Shown: piece by piece, positions 25,290 through 33,613 of the stretch
Position numbering within the stretch: position 1 is the stretch's first letter
Layout of the letters: each line of letters opens with the position of its first letter
Source: Paraburkholderia tuberum STM678
GTDB taxonomy: Bacteria; Pseudomonadota; Gammaproteobacteria; Burkholderiales; Burkholderiaceae
Direction of reading: 5' to 3'
Length of the DNA stretch: 64,000 nt
Assembly (NCBI RefSeq): GCF_902833905.1
Contig: NZ_CADFGP010000030.1
Location: forward strand, 36,856-100,855
Program-made: the position numbers and the translations under genes
Notes under the pieces: generated by a model
Told to the model about the DNA's origin: nothing
The model's database searches: none
Seen by the model: only the letters and a program-made list of their open reading frames with translations

Positions 25290-27541
25290 GATTGCTTTGT
25301 TCCCAAGTCGCTTGCCGGGTCTGCGGACGAACGGCCAAGGCGCTCACGCCCACCCAGGAACAGATGCCGGAACAACTCCCCGAAGCCGCGCATGCCGACG
25401 CCGAGCACCTCAAACAGGCTTCGCAGCGGCCTGTCGGGACGATAGCTGCCCCATGAGGCGATCCAGCTGTCGGCGCGCGAAAACGTCGCCCCTATCCAGG
25501 CGCGCTCCTGAGCGATCGTCAAGGTCGGAAAACTCACGCCGATGGTGCGTCCGCGGCACACCTGCACTTCGGCCGGGAAAACGTCCTCGTAGTCGTCGCG
25601 CAACACCGCCACCGTGATGCGATCGCCGTGCTCCGGCAACGGTGCGCCCTCAGGCAGCACCAGCCCCAGACCACCGTGCGAATAGTCGCTGGTCTGACAG
25701 TCGATGCGAGTTCCGTCGGCGTGAATCACGGCGGCCGGCAGTTCGATCTGGACCCGCGGAGCGAGACGCAACTGTCTCGATTCGCTCGCTACGCCCGCGG
25801 CCGCGCTGAGGTTCATGATGTTGTAGGTTACCCATACCAGGTTGAACAGAATGCTCGTCGCTTCGGGCCAGCCCGGACTGCGGATCAGACCTGCGACACC
25901 CACCATGAATCCGGTCAGATTGATGAGCAGCAGAACGATGTAGGGCCGGGCCATCGCCCAGTCCAGGAAGGACTGACGGATCACCCCGCCCTTGGACGTC
26001 ACGTTGAAGCCTTTGCTGCCTGGAAAGAGTACGGCTTGCAACGCGGGCAGAATCACGTACCAGGCCAGTACCGTTTCGTAGACTTCGCTCCAGAACGAAT
26101 GTCGGAAACGCCCTTGAATGCGCGAGGCGCCGAGGCTCGAAATGACGAGGTGCGGCACGACATAGGCCAGCACCATCAGCGCGGAAGCATGAAAGACGTG
26201 CGCGCCAAAGAATAGATACGCCATCGGTGTGATCAGAAACACGATGCGCGGCAAGCCGAAGAAAAAGTGCATCATCGCGCTCAGGTAACACAGACGCTGA
26301 GGCAGTGTTAGCCCTGCGATCAACAGCGGGTTGAAGCGACGGAATATTTCCGCCATGCCTCGTGCCCAGCGTATGCGCTGACCGACGTGACGCCCCAGAC
26401 TCTCGGTGGCGAGACCCGCTGCCTGAGGGATGGCGAGATAGGCCGTGTTGTAGCCCCTCGTGCTCATCTTGAGCGCGGTGAGCGCATCTTCCGTGACACT
26501 TTCCGTCGCCACGCCGCCTACATCCTCCAGCGCCGAACGCCGCAGCACCGCGCAGGAACCGCAGAAAAAAGCGGCATTCCACAAGTCGTTGCCGTTTTGC
26601 AGCACGCCGTAAAACAGGTCACCCTCGTTGGGCACCTTGCGGAAGGTTTCGAGGTTGCGCTCGAACGGATCGGGCGAGTAGAAGACGTGCGGCGTCTGCA
26701 CCATGGCCATCTTCGGATCTTTCAGGAACCAACCCATGCAGACCTGCAGGAACGAGCGCGTGGTGACGTGATCGCAGTCGAACACTGCGATGTACTCGCC
26801 GCTCGTCCTGGAGAGTGCCGCGTTGAGATTGCCTGCTTTGGCATGCGCGTTGTCCGGCCGGGTCAGATAATCCACGCCAGCCTGCTCGCAGAATTGCCGG
26901 AATTCGTCACGACGGCCGTCGTCCAGCACATACACGCGCAGCTTGTCGGCCGGCCAGTCGAGCAGCGTGGCGGCCAGCACCGACTGCCGCACGACCTGCA
27001 GCGGCTCATTGAACGTGGGAATGTACACATCCACCGTCGGCCACGCCGAGCTATCGGCCGGCAATCGCGCAGGCCGGCGATGCAAAGGCCAGAGCGTCTG
27101 AAAGTAGCTGCACAACAGCATGAGCACCGCGTACCCTTCGGCCAGCAGCAGAAGGCAGCCGAAGGTCATGTCGAGCGAGGTGGTAAAGGACAGCGTCTGC
27201 GTCAGGCGCCAGTACAGGTAGCGCAAGGACACAAACACCGACGATGCCACCAGGGACACCGTGATGATCCTGCCGCGAATGCGGTTCAGCAGAACCGCGA
27301 CGACCATGCAAAGGATGCCAAACGTCCATTGCTTCGACGCGGCCAGATTGACCGTCATGGCAGAGGTGAACAACAGCGCGGCCAATAGCGTCACTGCCAG
27401 CCGCAGCCAGTTCGACGCCCATAGCCGTGTCCCCGCTTCCAAAAGTTTGTCGTCCCAACTTCCGGCATCGTCACTCTGGTCCGTGTTGCGCGTTTGCCGC
27501 CGCGGCTCCGTCTTGCTCAGCCTGCGTTTGATCTGTGCCAT
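25286..27541 (-). CDS. bcsA: cellulose synthase catalytic subunit BcsA
   Basis: A 751-residue UDP-forming cellulose synthase. The GT2 motifs are intact: VLDDGRRDE (residues 206-213), FDCDHV (254-259), SVTEDALT (348-355) and QRIRW (388-392). There are about eight membrane helices, then a PilZ domain with RLAPR (592-596) and DYSHGG (619-624), the c-di-GMP-binding RxxxR and DxSxxG. The enzyme therefore should be switched on by c-di-GMP. The start is ATG 27541, 11 bases after the stop of the BcsQ relic. The ribosome site is weak (AGAAGA), which may make translation depend on coupling. Confidence 0.96.
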   Translation of the reverse strand: MAQIKRRLSKTEPRRQTRNTDQSDDAGSWDDKLLEAGTRLWASNWLRLAVTLLAALLFTSAMTVNLAASKQWTFGILCMVVAVLLNRIRGRIITVSLVASSVFVSLRYLYWRLTQTLSFTTSLDMTFGCLLLLAEGYAVLMLLCSYFQTLWPLHRRPARLPADSSAWPTVDVYIPTFNEPLQVVRQSVLAATLLDWPADKLRVYVLDDGRRDEFRQFCEQAGVDYLTRPDNAHAKAGNLNAALSRTSGEYIAVFDCDHVTTRSFLQVCMGWFLKDPKMAMVQTPHVFYSPDPFERNLETFRKVPNEGDLFYGVLQNGNDLWNAAFFCGSCAVLRRSALEDVGGVATESVTEDALTALKMSTRGYNTAYLAIPQAAGLATESLGRHVGQRIRWARGMAEIFRRFNPLLIAGLTLPQRLCYLSAMMHFFFGLPRIVFLITPMAYLFFGAHVFHASALMVLAYVVPHLVISSLGASRIQGRFRHSFWSEVYETVLAWYVILPALQAVLFPGSKGFNVTSKGGVIRQSFLDWAMARPYIVLLLINLTGFMVGVAGLIRSPGWPEATSILFNLVWVTYNIMNLSAAAGVASESRQLRLAPRVQIELPAAVIHADGTRIDCQTSDYSHGGLGLVLPEGAPLPEHGDRITVAVLRDDYEDVFPAEVQVCRGRTIGVSFPTLTIAQERAWIGATFSRADSWIASWGSYRPDRPLRSLFEVLGVGMRGFGELFRHLFLGGRERLGRSSADPASDLGTKQS

Positions 27542-27552
27542 GGAAAGGTCTT

Positions 27553-27648
27553 CTAGCGCGTGCGCCGGTTCGGCACGACGCGCTGGTTCGCGGCCACCGT
27601 GGTTTTAACCAGGCCGTCATTGACGGAAAAGACTGTGACGAAGTTCAT
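27553..27648 (-). pseudogene. BcsQ (MinD/ParA-like) N-terminal relic, 31 codons
   Basis: A frame starting at ATG 27648, overlapping the bcsP stop as ATGA, encodes 31 residues and ends TAG at 27553. It begins MNFVTVFSVNDGLVKTTVAA. That is the opening of BcsQ/WssA-type ATPases, where the Walker A would be KGGVGKTT; here it reads NDGLVKTT, so nucleotide binding is lost. After VAAN the sequence collapses to a short Arg-rich end. Position (after bcsP, before bcsA) is exactly where bcsQ stands in related operons. It may survive because it couples translation of bcsP to bcsA. Confidence 0.7.
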
Positions 27649-28067
27649 GACGTCTGGCGTTGCGGAACACCTTCTTGAGGCTCACTCCGTTCCCGCAGGC
27701 GCGCAAACACGGCGCTCAGAGAGTCCGGCTGTTGAGGAGCGGTGACAGGTTCGGGATTGAACTGAAGGACCGGCTGTTCGGGGGCGGCTTGCAATACCGG
27801 AAGAGATCCGGACACGGCAGCGGGGACGGCTGGCGCAATCAGCTGCGGCGGCGCGGCGGGGGCCACTTCAGTCACATCGGTGGGAAGAACGGCTTCAGCC
27901 TCGCGAGCCGAGTCGTCCCGGGTCGTGTCCCCTGGCGACGAGGTGGTCTGCATGGACCAACGCCCACGCGAACCTTGCCCCTGCTCGATTCTTTCTATTT
28001 CTTGATAATGCGACGGGCTCACGCCCAACATCTGGAAGAGATTCGAAATGTCTGATGCACTGCTCAT
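27645..28067 (-). CDS. BcsP/BcsR-like cellulose biosynthesis protein
   Basis: A 140-residue protein, first gene of the cellulose operon. The N-terminus (SDISNLFQMLGVSPSHYQEI, residues 5-24) fits the short conserved block of BcsR/BcsP proteins that precede bcsQ and bcsA. The middle is Pro/Ala/Val-rich and probably unstructured. The end (SLSAVFARLRERSEP) forms a short amphipathic helix often seen in these proteins. It probably helps to assemble or regulate the synthase in the cytoplasm. Its stop overlaps the start of the BcsQ relic. Confidence 0.7.
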   Translation of the reverse strand: MSSASDISNLFQMLGVSPSHYQEIERIEQGQGSRGRWSMQTTSSPGDTTRDDSAREAEAVLPTDVTEVAPAAPPQLIAPAVPAAVSGSLPVLQAAPEQPVLQFNPEPVTAPQQPDSLSAVFARLRERSEPQEGVPQRQTS

Positions 28068-28519
28068 ACGCCATCCCCGTCGAACTGGCCATATTGCTTG
28101 TTGCAGGCTGCACCGCGTACCGGTCGGGCAATCTGCTGTAATTTTTACTTAGGAATAAGGATAACCATTATTTCCGTTACATTATTGCGTCCGCCATAAT
28201 AATTCCCAAATCGTGAGGCGGCACCGTTGATACACTCGCCCTTTAGAGACCTCTTCAGGAGAGCCGCGCCCAGGCCTTATTTTTCAGCCAAGGCAACCGA
28301 GGGCCCCGCCGCTGCGGCACCAGCGTGTAAGCGGCGCGTATTGTACAGCGGAACTTAATGCGTGGACCCAAATAATTCCAATCTATATATCGGCCATTTC
28401 AGCGCAAAGTTAAGCGTTTAAAATGTTAAATACGGTCAGTCAAACGTTTGCTTTTTATTGGGCGTCCGATTATTCCCGAATTTGCGCTGGGAATCGGTTT
28501 TGAAAAGCGCGCCGTGATG
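28068..28519. other. upstream region of the cellulose operon
   Basis: This 452-bp stretch has no supported gene. It is clearly AT-richer than the operon (28130-28200 and 28360-28450). It contains the Fur-box-like element at 28154-28172 and a weak stem near 28295-28330. It should hold the bcs promoter; no single -35/-10 pair is convincing. Confidence 0.45.
28154..28172. promoter_or_regulatory. Fur-box-like palindrome upstream of the cellulose operon
   Basis: The 19-bp sequence AATAAGGATAACCATTATT (read on the plus strand) matches the classical Fur consensus GATAATGATWATCATTATC at about 15 of 19 positions on the minus strand. It is nearly palindromic around GATAACC. It lies about 87 bp before the bcsP start, a usual operator distance. 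Iron control of this operon is a hypothesis based on the match alone. Confidence 0.4.
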
Positions 28520-28800
28520 TTACGGGCTGTCGTCGCGCCCGAGCATCCACACCCAATGCGGGTCGACGTCGAGCAGCAGCCGTGTCGGCACACCGAGCGC
28601 GCCTGACAGATGAGCAACCGACGTGCATACGGTAATGACCAGATCGAGATTGCCGACGAGCGCCGCCGACTCGTCGAACGACTTCAGCTCTTTCGTGCAG
28701 TCGACAACATCCAGTCCGTCGGACGCCGCGTTACGAGGGCCGACGTCGGAAATGTAACGCGGGACCGGTCGATAATCGCGTCGTACGTCTATCAGGACGT
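28520..28800 (-). pseudogene. glycosyltransferase (TPR/OGT-type) C-terminal relic
   Basis: The frame ending TAA at 28520-28522 encodes SFDESAALVGNLDLVITV, then CTSVAHLSGALGVPTRLLL and HWVWMLGRDDSP. This is the C-terminal signature of TPR-containing O-GlcNAc-transferase-like proteins, where LDLVISVDTSVAHLAGALGK is typical. Upstream similarity fades within about 100 bp and no start codon or TPR part remains. Downstream, the frame stops where the family continues with WYPT. Both ends are therefore missing. It starts right after the tagaturonate-reductase-like gene and is squeezed between two operons. Confidence 0.65.
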
Positions 28801-28808
28801 GAAGAACG

Positions 28809-29948
28809 TCAAGGCAAACGACATGCGACGCGCTCCAGCATCGCTCGTATTCGCAGCGGTCCAGGCTTCACGCCGAGTTTGTCGGCAAGTTGCACGAGCG
28901 GCAAAAAACGCCGCTGCAATTTTTCTGTGTGATTCTGCGCGATGTCCGCTATCCGGTGCTCAAGAAACGGATTGAGTAGGCGCTCGCGTAACTCGACGAG
29001 ATAGGCGAGAGCCTGCTCGCGCTGACCGAGGACCGCAAATGTCGGGAGCACATCTTCCGCCCAGACAGTTTCCAGGCTGGCGCGTAGTATCGGGTCGTTG
29101 ATTGCCTGACATACGGTCTCGTCAACCGGTCTGCGGTCCTCAAGCCACCGCTGCGCCAGATAGCTGTGACCGAGATTGAGCAGGAACAACTTCAGGCGCT
29201 CGAAGTGCTGCAGATCGTCAGTCAAAACGATGTTTTCATGAGTGCAGGGTAGAACCAGCCCCGGCTGCTGCTCAATTGCCCAGAGCGCATACGGTTCGGC
29301 AACGGCGCCCACCGGTTCGATCGCCTGCGAAACGATGCGGTCGACGAGCGAATTGGCCCATATGCAATGCGTTCGAAGGTAGGTAATAAACAGCTCCGGC
29401 ATCCGCCAATTTGTCGCGAGAGTCACGACAAGTTCGCGCAACGTATCGCCGTTATTGACCACGAGTTCGCATGGAAAAAGGGAGAGCGGCGCATCAGGGT
29501 TTCGTTCCCAACGGGCATGAAGCAACACCAGCAGCTTGGCCGGAAAGCTCTGTGGCACGCGCTCCGGATGATTCACGAGCGTCGCGGTATCCCGGTCATC
29601 GAGCCGGAATCCCCTGTCTCCCGTATTGGAAACAATCACTTCGACGTGCTCTGCCACGGCGTCTCGCACTTGTGCCCAATGAGACTCGGCGTGCCATGCT
29701 GCGCGCACCGCGTTGCCGCTCAGCATCTCGTCCACCAGCACGCCGTGACGCATGCCTCGAACCCGTACCGGATATCGCCCGCCCTCTGCCAGCGCTGCAA
29801 TACGCTTCTGACTGGACTGGCTGCTGGTGGTCTGCACGACCGTAATGCCACCGAGCGCGGCACCCCGCGTCATGGCTTCCGAAACAAACAGGTCGACATG
29901 CGCCTGAAGAAAGCGGCTAGTGCCGAACTGGAGAATTGGCTGGCTCAT
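28809..29948 (-). CDS. tagaturonate reductase-like mannitol dehydrogenase family protein
   Basis: A 379-residue NAD-dependent polyol/hexuronate dehydrogenase. Blocks shared with UxaB: ILQFGTSRFLQAHVDLF at the start, VSNTGDRG (107-113), FPCELVVNNGDTLRELV (158-174) and NSLVDRIV (199-206). The catalytic triad of the long-chain mannitol dehydrogenase family is present: Lys253, Asn258 and His261 in KLFLLNLGH. The probable reaction is D-tagaturonate to D-altronate. The length is shorter than E. coli UxaB. It is the last gene of a seven-gene operon and lies 25 bp after the zinc dehydrogenase gene. Confidence 0.75.
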   Translation of the reverse strand: MSQPILQFGTSRFLQAHVDLFVSEAMTRGAALGGITVVQTTSSQSSQKRIAALAEGGRYPVRVRGMRHGVLVDEMLSGNAVRAAWHAESHWAQVRDAVAEHVEVIVSNTGDRGFRLDDRDTATLVNHPERVPQSFPAKLLVLLHARWERNPDAPLSLFPCELVVNNGDTLRELVVTLATNWRMPELFITYLRTHCIWANSLVDRIVSQAIEPVGAVAEPYALWAIEQQPGLVLPCTHENIVLTDDLQHFERLKLFLLNLGHSYLAQRWLEDRRPVDETVCQAINDPILRASLETVWAEDVLPTFAVLGQREQALAYLVELRERLLNPFLEHRIADIAQNHTEKLQRRFLPLVQLADKLGVKPGPLRIRAMLERVACRLP

Positions 29949-29973
29949 GGCAAATATCCGATATGCGTCAGAG

Positions 29974-30984
29974 TCAGCATTCGACGATGGCTTTCACTAC
30001 ACCTGCGGACGGTTCGAGCAGTTTCGAAAATTCGGCAGGAACATCGGCAAGCTTCATCCGGTGCGTGTTGAGTGCCGCATCGGGCACCTGACCGGCACGC
30101 ATGGCCCTGAGCACAGTTTCGAAATCTTCCGCAGTCGCATTGCGGCTTCCGATCAAGGTGGCTTCGCGCTTGTGGAACTCCGGATCGGAGAAAGTGATCT
30201 TGTCTCTCACCACGGAAATCAACACGTATTTCCCGCCGTGCGCAATAAACTCAAAGCCGCGCTCCATGGCAGCCGGATTACCCGTCGCATCGAAGACCAC
30301 ATCGAAGAATTCGCCGTCGGTGAGTTTCGCCAGCTCGTCGACGTCGGTATCACCGATTTGCACAGTAGCCGCCACTTCAATTTTCTCAGCGCAGAAGTTG
30401 AGACGATCGAGCCGTGTATCGAGCGCCGTCACCGTGGCCCCGCGCAGACGTGAAAAGATCATTGCGGCCATACCGATCGGACCTGCACCGACTACCAGCA
30501 CGCGCTGTCCCGCCTGAACGTCCGCGCGACGAACGGCGTGCGCGCCAATGGCGAGAAACTCGATCATTGCCGCCTGATCGAGCGTGATTCCTTCAGCCTT
30601 GTGAACGAACTGACGCGGCAAACTCAGATACTCCGTCAATGCGCCATCACGATGCACGCCCAATACCTGAATGTTCACGCAGCAGTTCGTTTTTCCGTTC
30701 CTGCAGGCAATGCACTGGCCGCATGACAGGTAGGGCATCACGTAGACCGGGTCGCCGGCGTCCAGGCCGGAATCCGTGTCGGCTTCTTCGACCGTGCCTG
30801 ACAGTTCGTGTCCCATCACGCGGGGGTAGGCGAGAAATGGCTGATTGCCGGTAAAGATGTGCAGGTCGGTGCCGCATACGCCGACGCGTCGCACGCGTAG
30901 CAACACTTCGCCGCGATCGCGCGGTGGCCGTGAGCGCGTCTCAGCGCGTAGTACGCCGGGAGTTTCACAAATAATAGTGAGCAT
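29974..30984 (-). CDS. zinc-dependent alcohol dehydrogenase, probably a sugar-acid 5-dehydrogenase
   Basis: A 336-residue medium-chain dehydrogenase. Catalytic zinc ligands are Cys37 (VGVCGTD) and His59-Glu60 (MGHE); the structural zinc has four cysteines, 88, 91, 94 and 102 (CGQCIACRNGKTNCC). The nucleotide site is VVGAGPIGMAA. It resembles L-galactonate 5-dehydrogenase / L-gulonate 5-dehydrogenase-type and L-threonine-dehydrogenase-like enzymes. In this operon the best fit is L-galactonate to D-tagaturonate, feeding the next gene. That assignment is an inference from the neighbours. Confidence 0.75.
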   Translation of the reverse strand: MLTIICETPGVLRAETRSRPPRDRGEVLLRVRRVGVCGTDLHIFTGNQPFLAYPRVMGHELSGTVEEADTDSGLDAGDPVYVMPYLSCGQCIACRNGKTNCCVNIQVLGVHRDGALTEYLSLPRQFVHKAEGITLDQAAMIEFLAIGAHAVRRADVQAGQRVLVVGAGPIGMAAMIFSRLRGATVTALDTRLDRLNFCAEKIEVAATVQIGDTDVDELAKLTDGEFFDVVFDATGNPAAMERGFEFIAHGGKYVLISVVRDKITFSDPEFHKREATLIGSRNATAEDFETVLRAMRAGQVPDAALNTHRMKLADVPAEFSKLLEPSAGVVKAIVEC

Positions 30985-31097
30985 GAGGTTTCCTTTTTCA
31001 GCTACAGAACCCGCGAAGCCATAGTGCGGTTTCGATGCGAGCCCGGTTAATTTGTTTCTTCATGGCGAGGTCAAACGAGTGCCGTGTCGAGACAACG

Positions 31098-31427
31098 CTA
31101 TTCGAGGTAAAAGACCTCTTCCATCTGTGCCCAGTGTTCCGACGGCGCACGACTCACCAACGGTTTCTGGCACGGGCTGCACAGGCTCCACCAACGTTGT
31201 GTTTCCGGGTCGCTCGCAATCTCGGCCATATCGCTTTCATAGTCAGTTCCGACGTATTCCCAGTAACCAAACAACAGGTTCTCGGGCTCCCGCAGGAAAA
31301 TCGAGTAGCGGGTGACATTCGAGCGTTTCAGGCGATCGAGCACCGTCGGCCACACCTGCGCATGCAAGCGTTTGTATTCGTCGATGTGCTGCGGATCGAT
31401 ACCGATGACCATTCCCATTCGTTGCAC
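31098..31427 (-). CDS. L-rhamnose/L-fucose-type mutarotase
   Basis: A 109-residue protein of the RhaM family, which interconverts sugar anomers before dehydrogenation or isomerisation. Family marks are the His near the start (YKRLHAQVWPTVL), NVTRYSIFLREPENLLFGYWEY, and the C-terminal MEEVFYL. These proteins are small alpha+beta-barrel dimers in the cytosol. L-Galactose differs from L-fucose only in the C6 hydroxyl, so this mutarotase suits an L-galactose or L-fucose operon. It lies 42 bp downstream of the aldo/keto reductase gene. Confidence 0.85.
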   Translation of the reverse strand: MQRMGMVIGIDPQHIDEYKRLHAQVWPTVLDRLKRSNVTRYSIFLREPENLLFGYWEYVGTDYESDMAEIASDPETQRWWSLCSPCQKPLVSRAPSEHWAQMEEVFYLE

Positions 31428-31469
31428 TACGTTCTCCCTATTAATGGTGATGTGCGTCGATACACAGGC

Positions 31470-32486
31470 TCACTCGACCACCTCGGGCACAGGTGCGGTC
31501 TCCGCGATCAGACCGTCCGACTTCAGCTCCTGCCACAATCCGGCTGGCAGCGCCTGCTCAAACCACGCGACGTTCTGCTGGAGTTGTTCGACACTGCGCG
31601 CGCCCACCACGCACGACACAACCGCAGGATGCGCAAGCGGAAACTGCAGTGCCGCGGCGGGTAGCGGAACCTCGAATTCGCGGCAAACCTCAGCCAGCCG
31701 GTTGACGCGCGACACGACACCGGCGGGGGCGTCCCCGTAATTGAACTTGCCGTTACCTGCCAGCACGCCAGAATTGAACACACCGCCGACCACGATCGAA
31801 TTCCCATACCGTACGCAATTGTCGAGAAACGGCGCGAGACAATCCTGCTCGAGGAGGGTATAGCGGCCCGCCAGTAACGTCACATCGAGCTGTAATTCCT
31901 GCATGGCTTCATGCGCGACCTGCCACTCGTTCACGCCGAGGCCGATGGCTTTGACCGCCCCCGCGTTGCGCAGCGTGTCGAGCGCGCGGAAACCGCCCCC
32001 TTCTGTAAGCTGTTTCCAGAATTCGACGTTTGCATCCCCGTGTGTCATTCGACCGATGTCATGCACATACAGCAGATCGATCTGCGCAATACCGAGACGC
32101 TGCTGGCTGTCTTCGAAAGACCGCATGACGCCGTCGAAGCTGTAGTCGTAGTGCGGCCGGAAAGGAAGCGGCTCAGCCCAGCCGTCGTCGCCGCATTGAA
32201 CAGTCGGATCCGGCCGAAGAAGCCTGCCGACTTTCGTACTCAGCACGAACTCGTCGCGTGGCCGCGCTGACAACGCGTTGCCCACGCGGCGTTCCGAAAG
32301 CGTGTAGCCGTAGAACGGTGCAGTGTCGAAATAGCGCAGACCGAGCGACCATGCTTCGTCCATCAGCGCGCGCGCCTGTTCCGGCGGCATCGTGCGATAC
32401 AAGCCGCCAAGTTGCGAACAGCCCATACCCAGTGCGCTCAGTTGCACCCCGGCACGCGACACCTCACGCAGATCACTTGCTTTCAT
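31470..32486 (-). CDS. aldo/keto reductase, L-fucose/L-galactose dehydrogenase-like
   Basis: A 338-residue TIM-barrel aldo/keto reductase with the full tetrad Asp54, Tyr59, Lys85 and His142 (YFDTAPFYG, STKVG, YVHD). It belongs to the D-threo-aldose 1-dehydrogenase / L-galactose dehydrogenase / pyridoxal 4-dehydrogenase group. Such enzymes oxidise the C1 hydroxyl of L-fucose, L-galactose or D-arabinose to a lactone. It opens the enzyme half of the operon after the ABC transporter genes. No lactonase gene is visible in the cluster. Confidence 0.82.
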   Translation of the reverse strand: MKASDLREVSRAGVQLSALGMGCSQLGGLYRTMPPEQARALMDEAWSLGLRYFDTAPFYGYTLSERRVGNALSARPRDEFVLSTKVGRLLRPDPTVQCGDDGWAEPLPFRPHYDYSFDGVMRSFEDSQQRLGIAQIDLLYVHDIGRMTHGDANVEFWKQLTEGGGFRALDTLRNAGAVKAIGLGVNEWQVAHEAMQELQLDVTLLAGRYTLLEQDCLAPFLDNCVRYGNSIVVGGVFNSGVLAGNGKFNYGDAPAGVVSRVNRLAEVCREFEVPLPAAALQFPLAHPAVVSCVVGARSVEQLQQNVAWFEQALPAGLWQELKSDGLIAETAPVPEVVE

Positions 32487-32600
32487 CAGGAATTCCGTTC
32501 CCAGGGATTCATTGCCGGATGTTCAACGCTTCACAGCGCGTCTTGAGTAGCGCTGGACTCAAGGGCGGACAACGCCGTCTGGCGTCGTCCGCATCGCGCT

Positions 32601-33545
32601 TCAATACAAGACATTCTTCGCGGCGGGCTGATCGATGTTGTCCTTCTCGACCATCACGACGCCGGTATCCAGTTGCTTCGTAACCGGCTTGTGTTCGATG
32701 ACATCCACCGCCGTTTTGACACCCTTGTAGCCCATCTGATACGAGCCCTGGACAGCGATGGCCTGGATGGTGCCGTCCTTGATGAAGCCCTGGAGGTCCT
32801 GGTTGCCGTCAAAGCCGATCGCGACGACCTTGCCGGCTTTCCCGGACTGCGCCAACGCGCGCCCCATTCCCACAGCAGTCGGTTCATTTGCACCGAAGAT
32901 GCCCTTCAGATCCGGATTGGCCGACAGCACGTCGGTGGTCTGATTGAGCGCGGTCGCCATCTGCGACTGCGAGTAGAACGGTCCGACAATCTGCAGCTTC
33001 GAGTGCTGCGCGAGATACTTCCGGAACCCACCCACGCGGCCAATCTCGGAACCGGCGCCGGCGACGTACGACATCACAGCGACTTTCCCCGTCTGTCCGA
33101 CACGGTCGATCATCGCTTTCGCGCACAACTCACCGGCCTTGGCGTTATCGGTCGAGAGAAACGACTGGTAATACTGCTTGCCGGAATCGGACACGAGCGA
33201 ATCGATCAGGACGACCGGAATTTTTGCCTCCCAGGCCTTCTTCATTGCCGGGATCAGCGCGTCGGGATCGGACGGCGCGAGCACGATCGCCGCGACATGC
33301 CGGTTCACCGCGTTCTCGACCATATTGACCTCGTCCGCCACGGCTGACTCGGTCGCCGGTCCCTGAAACGTCATCGTGTAGCCGTTCAGCCCTTTCATGC
33401 CCTCCGTTGCACCCTTTTGCACGTTCTGCCAATAATTCGAGTTGGCCGTCTTGACGATCACGGCGATCTCTCCGTTCGCTGCATTCGCGTGCGCCGTCAC
33501 TGCGGTCAAAAGTGCGGCGGCCAATGCCAGATACATCTTTCTCAT
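32601..33545 (-). CDS. sugar ABC transporter substrate-binding protein (RbsB-like)
   Basis: A 314-residue periplasmic binding protein of the ribose/galactose (PBP1) class. Signal peptide MRKMYLALAAALLTAVTAHA, then GEIAVIVKTANSNYWQNVQKG, the hinge-domain pattern ILAPSDPDAL, and GFDGNQDLQGFIKDG. AAGGAGTGAGAC before the ATG is a strong ribosome site, as expected for an abundant binding protein. It works with the permease and ATPase encoded just upstream. The ligand is probably the sugar degraded by the operon. Confidence 0.9.
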   Translation of the reverse strand: MRKMYLALAAALLTAVTAHANAANGEIAVIVKTANSNYWQNVQKGATEGMKGLNGYTMTFQGPATESAVADEVNMVENAVNRHVAAIVLAPSDPDALIPAMKKAWEAKIPVVLIDSLVSDSGKQYYQSFLSTDNAKAGELCAKAMIDRVGQTGKVAVMSYVAGAGSEIGRVGGFRKYLAQHSKLQIVGPFYSQSQMATALNQTTDVLSANPDLKGIFGANEPTAVGMGRALAQSGKAGKVVAIGFDGNQDLQGFIKDGTIQAIAVQGSYQMGYKGVKTAVDVIEHKPVTKQLDTGVVMVEKDNIDQPAAKNVLY

Positions 33546-33613
33546 GTCTCACTCCTTGGGTTGGTGATTGCACTGCTTTGTTGGACTTCTCGAATGGCTT
33601 CATTCGATGTGCT

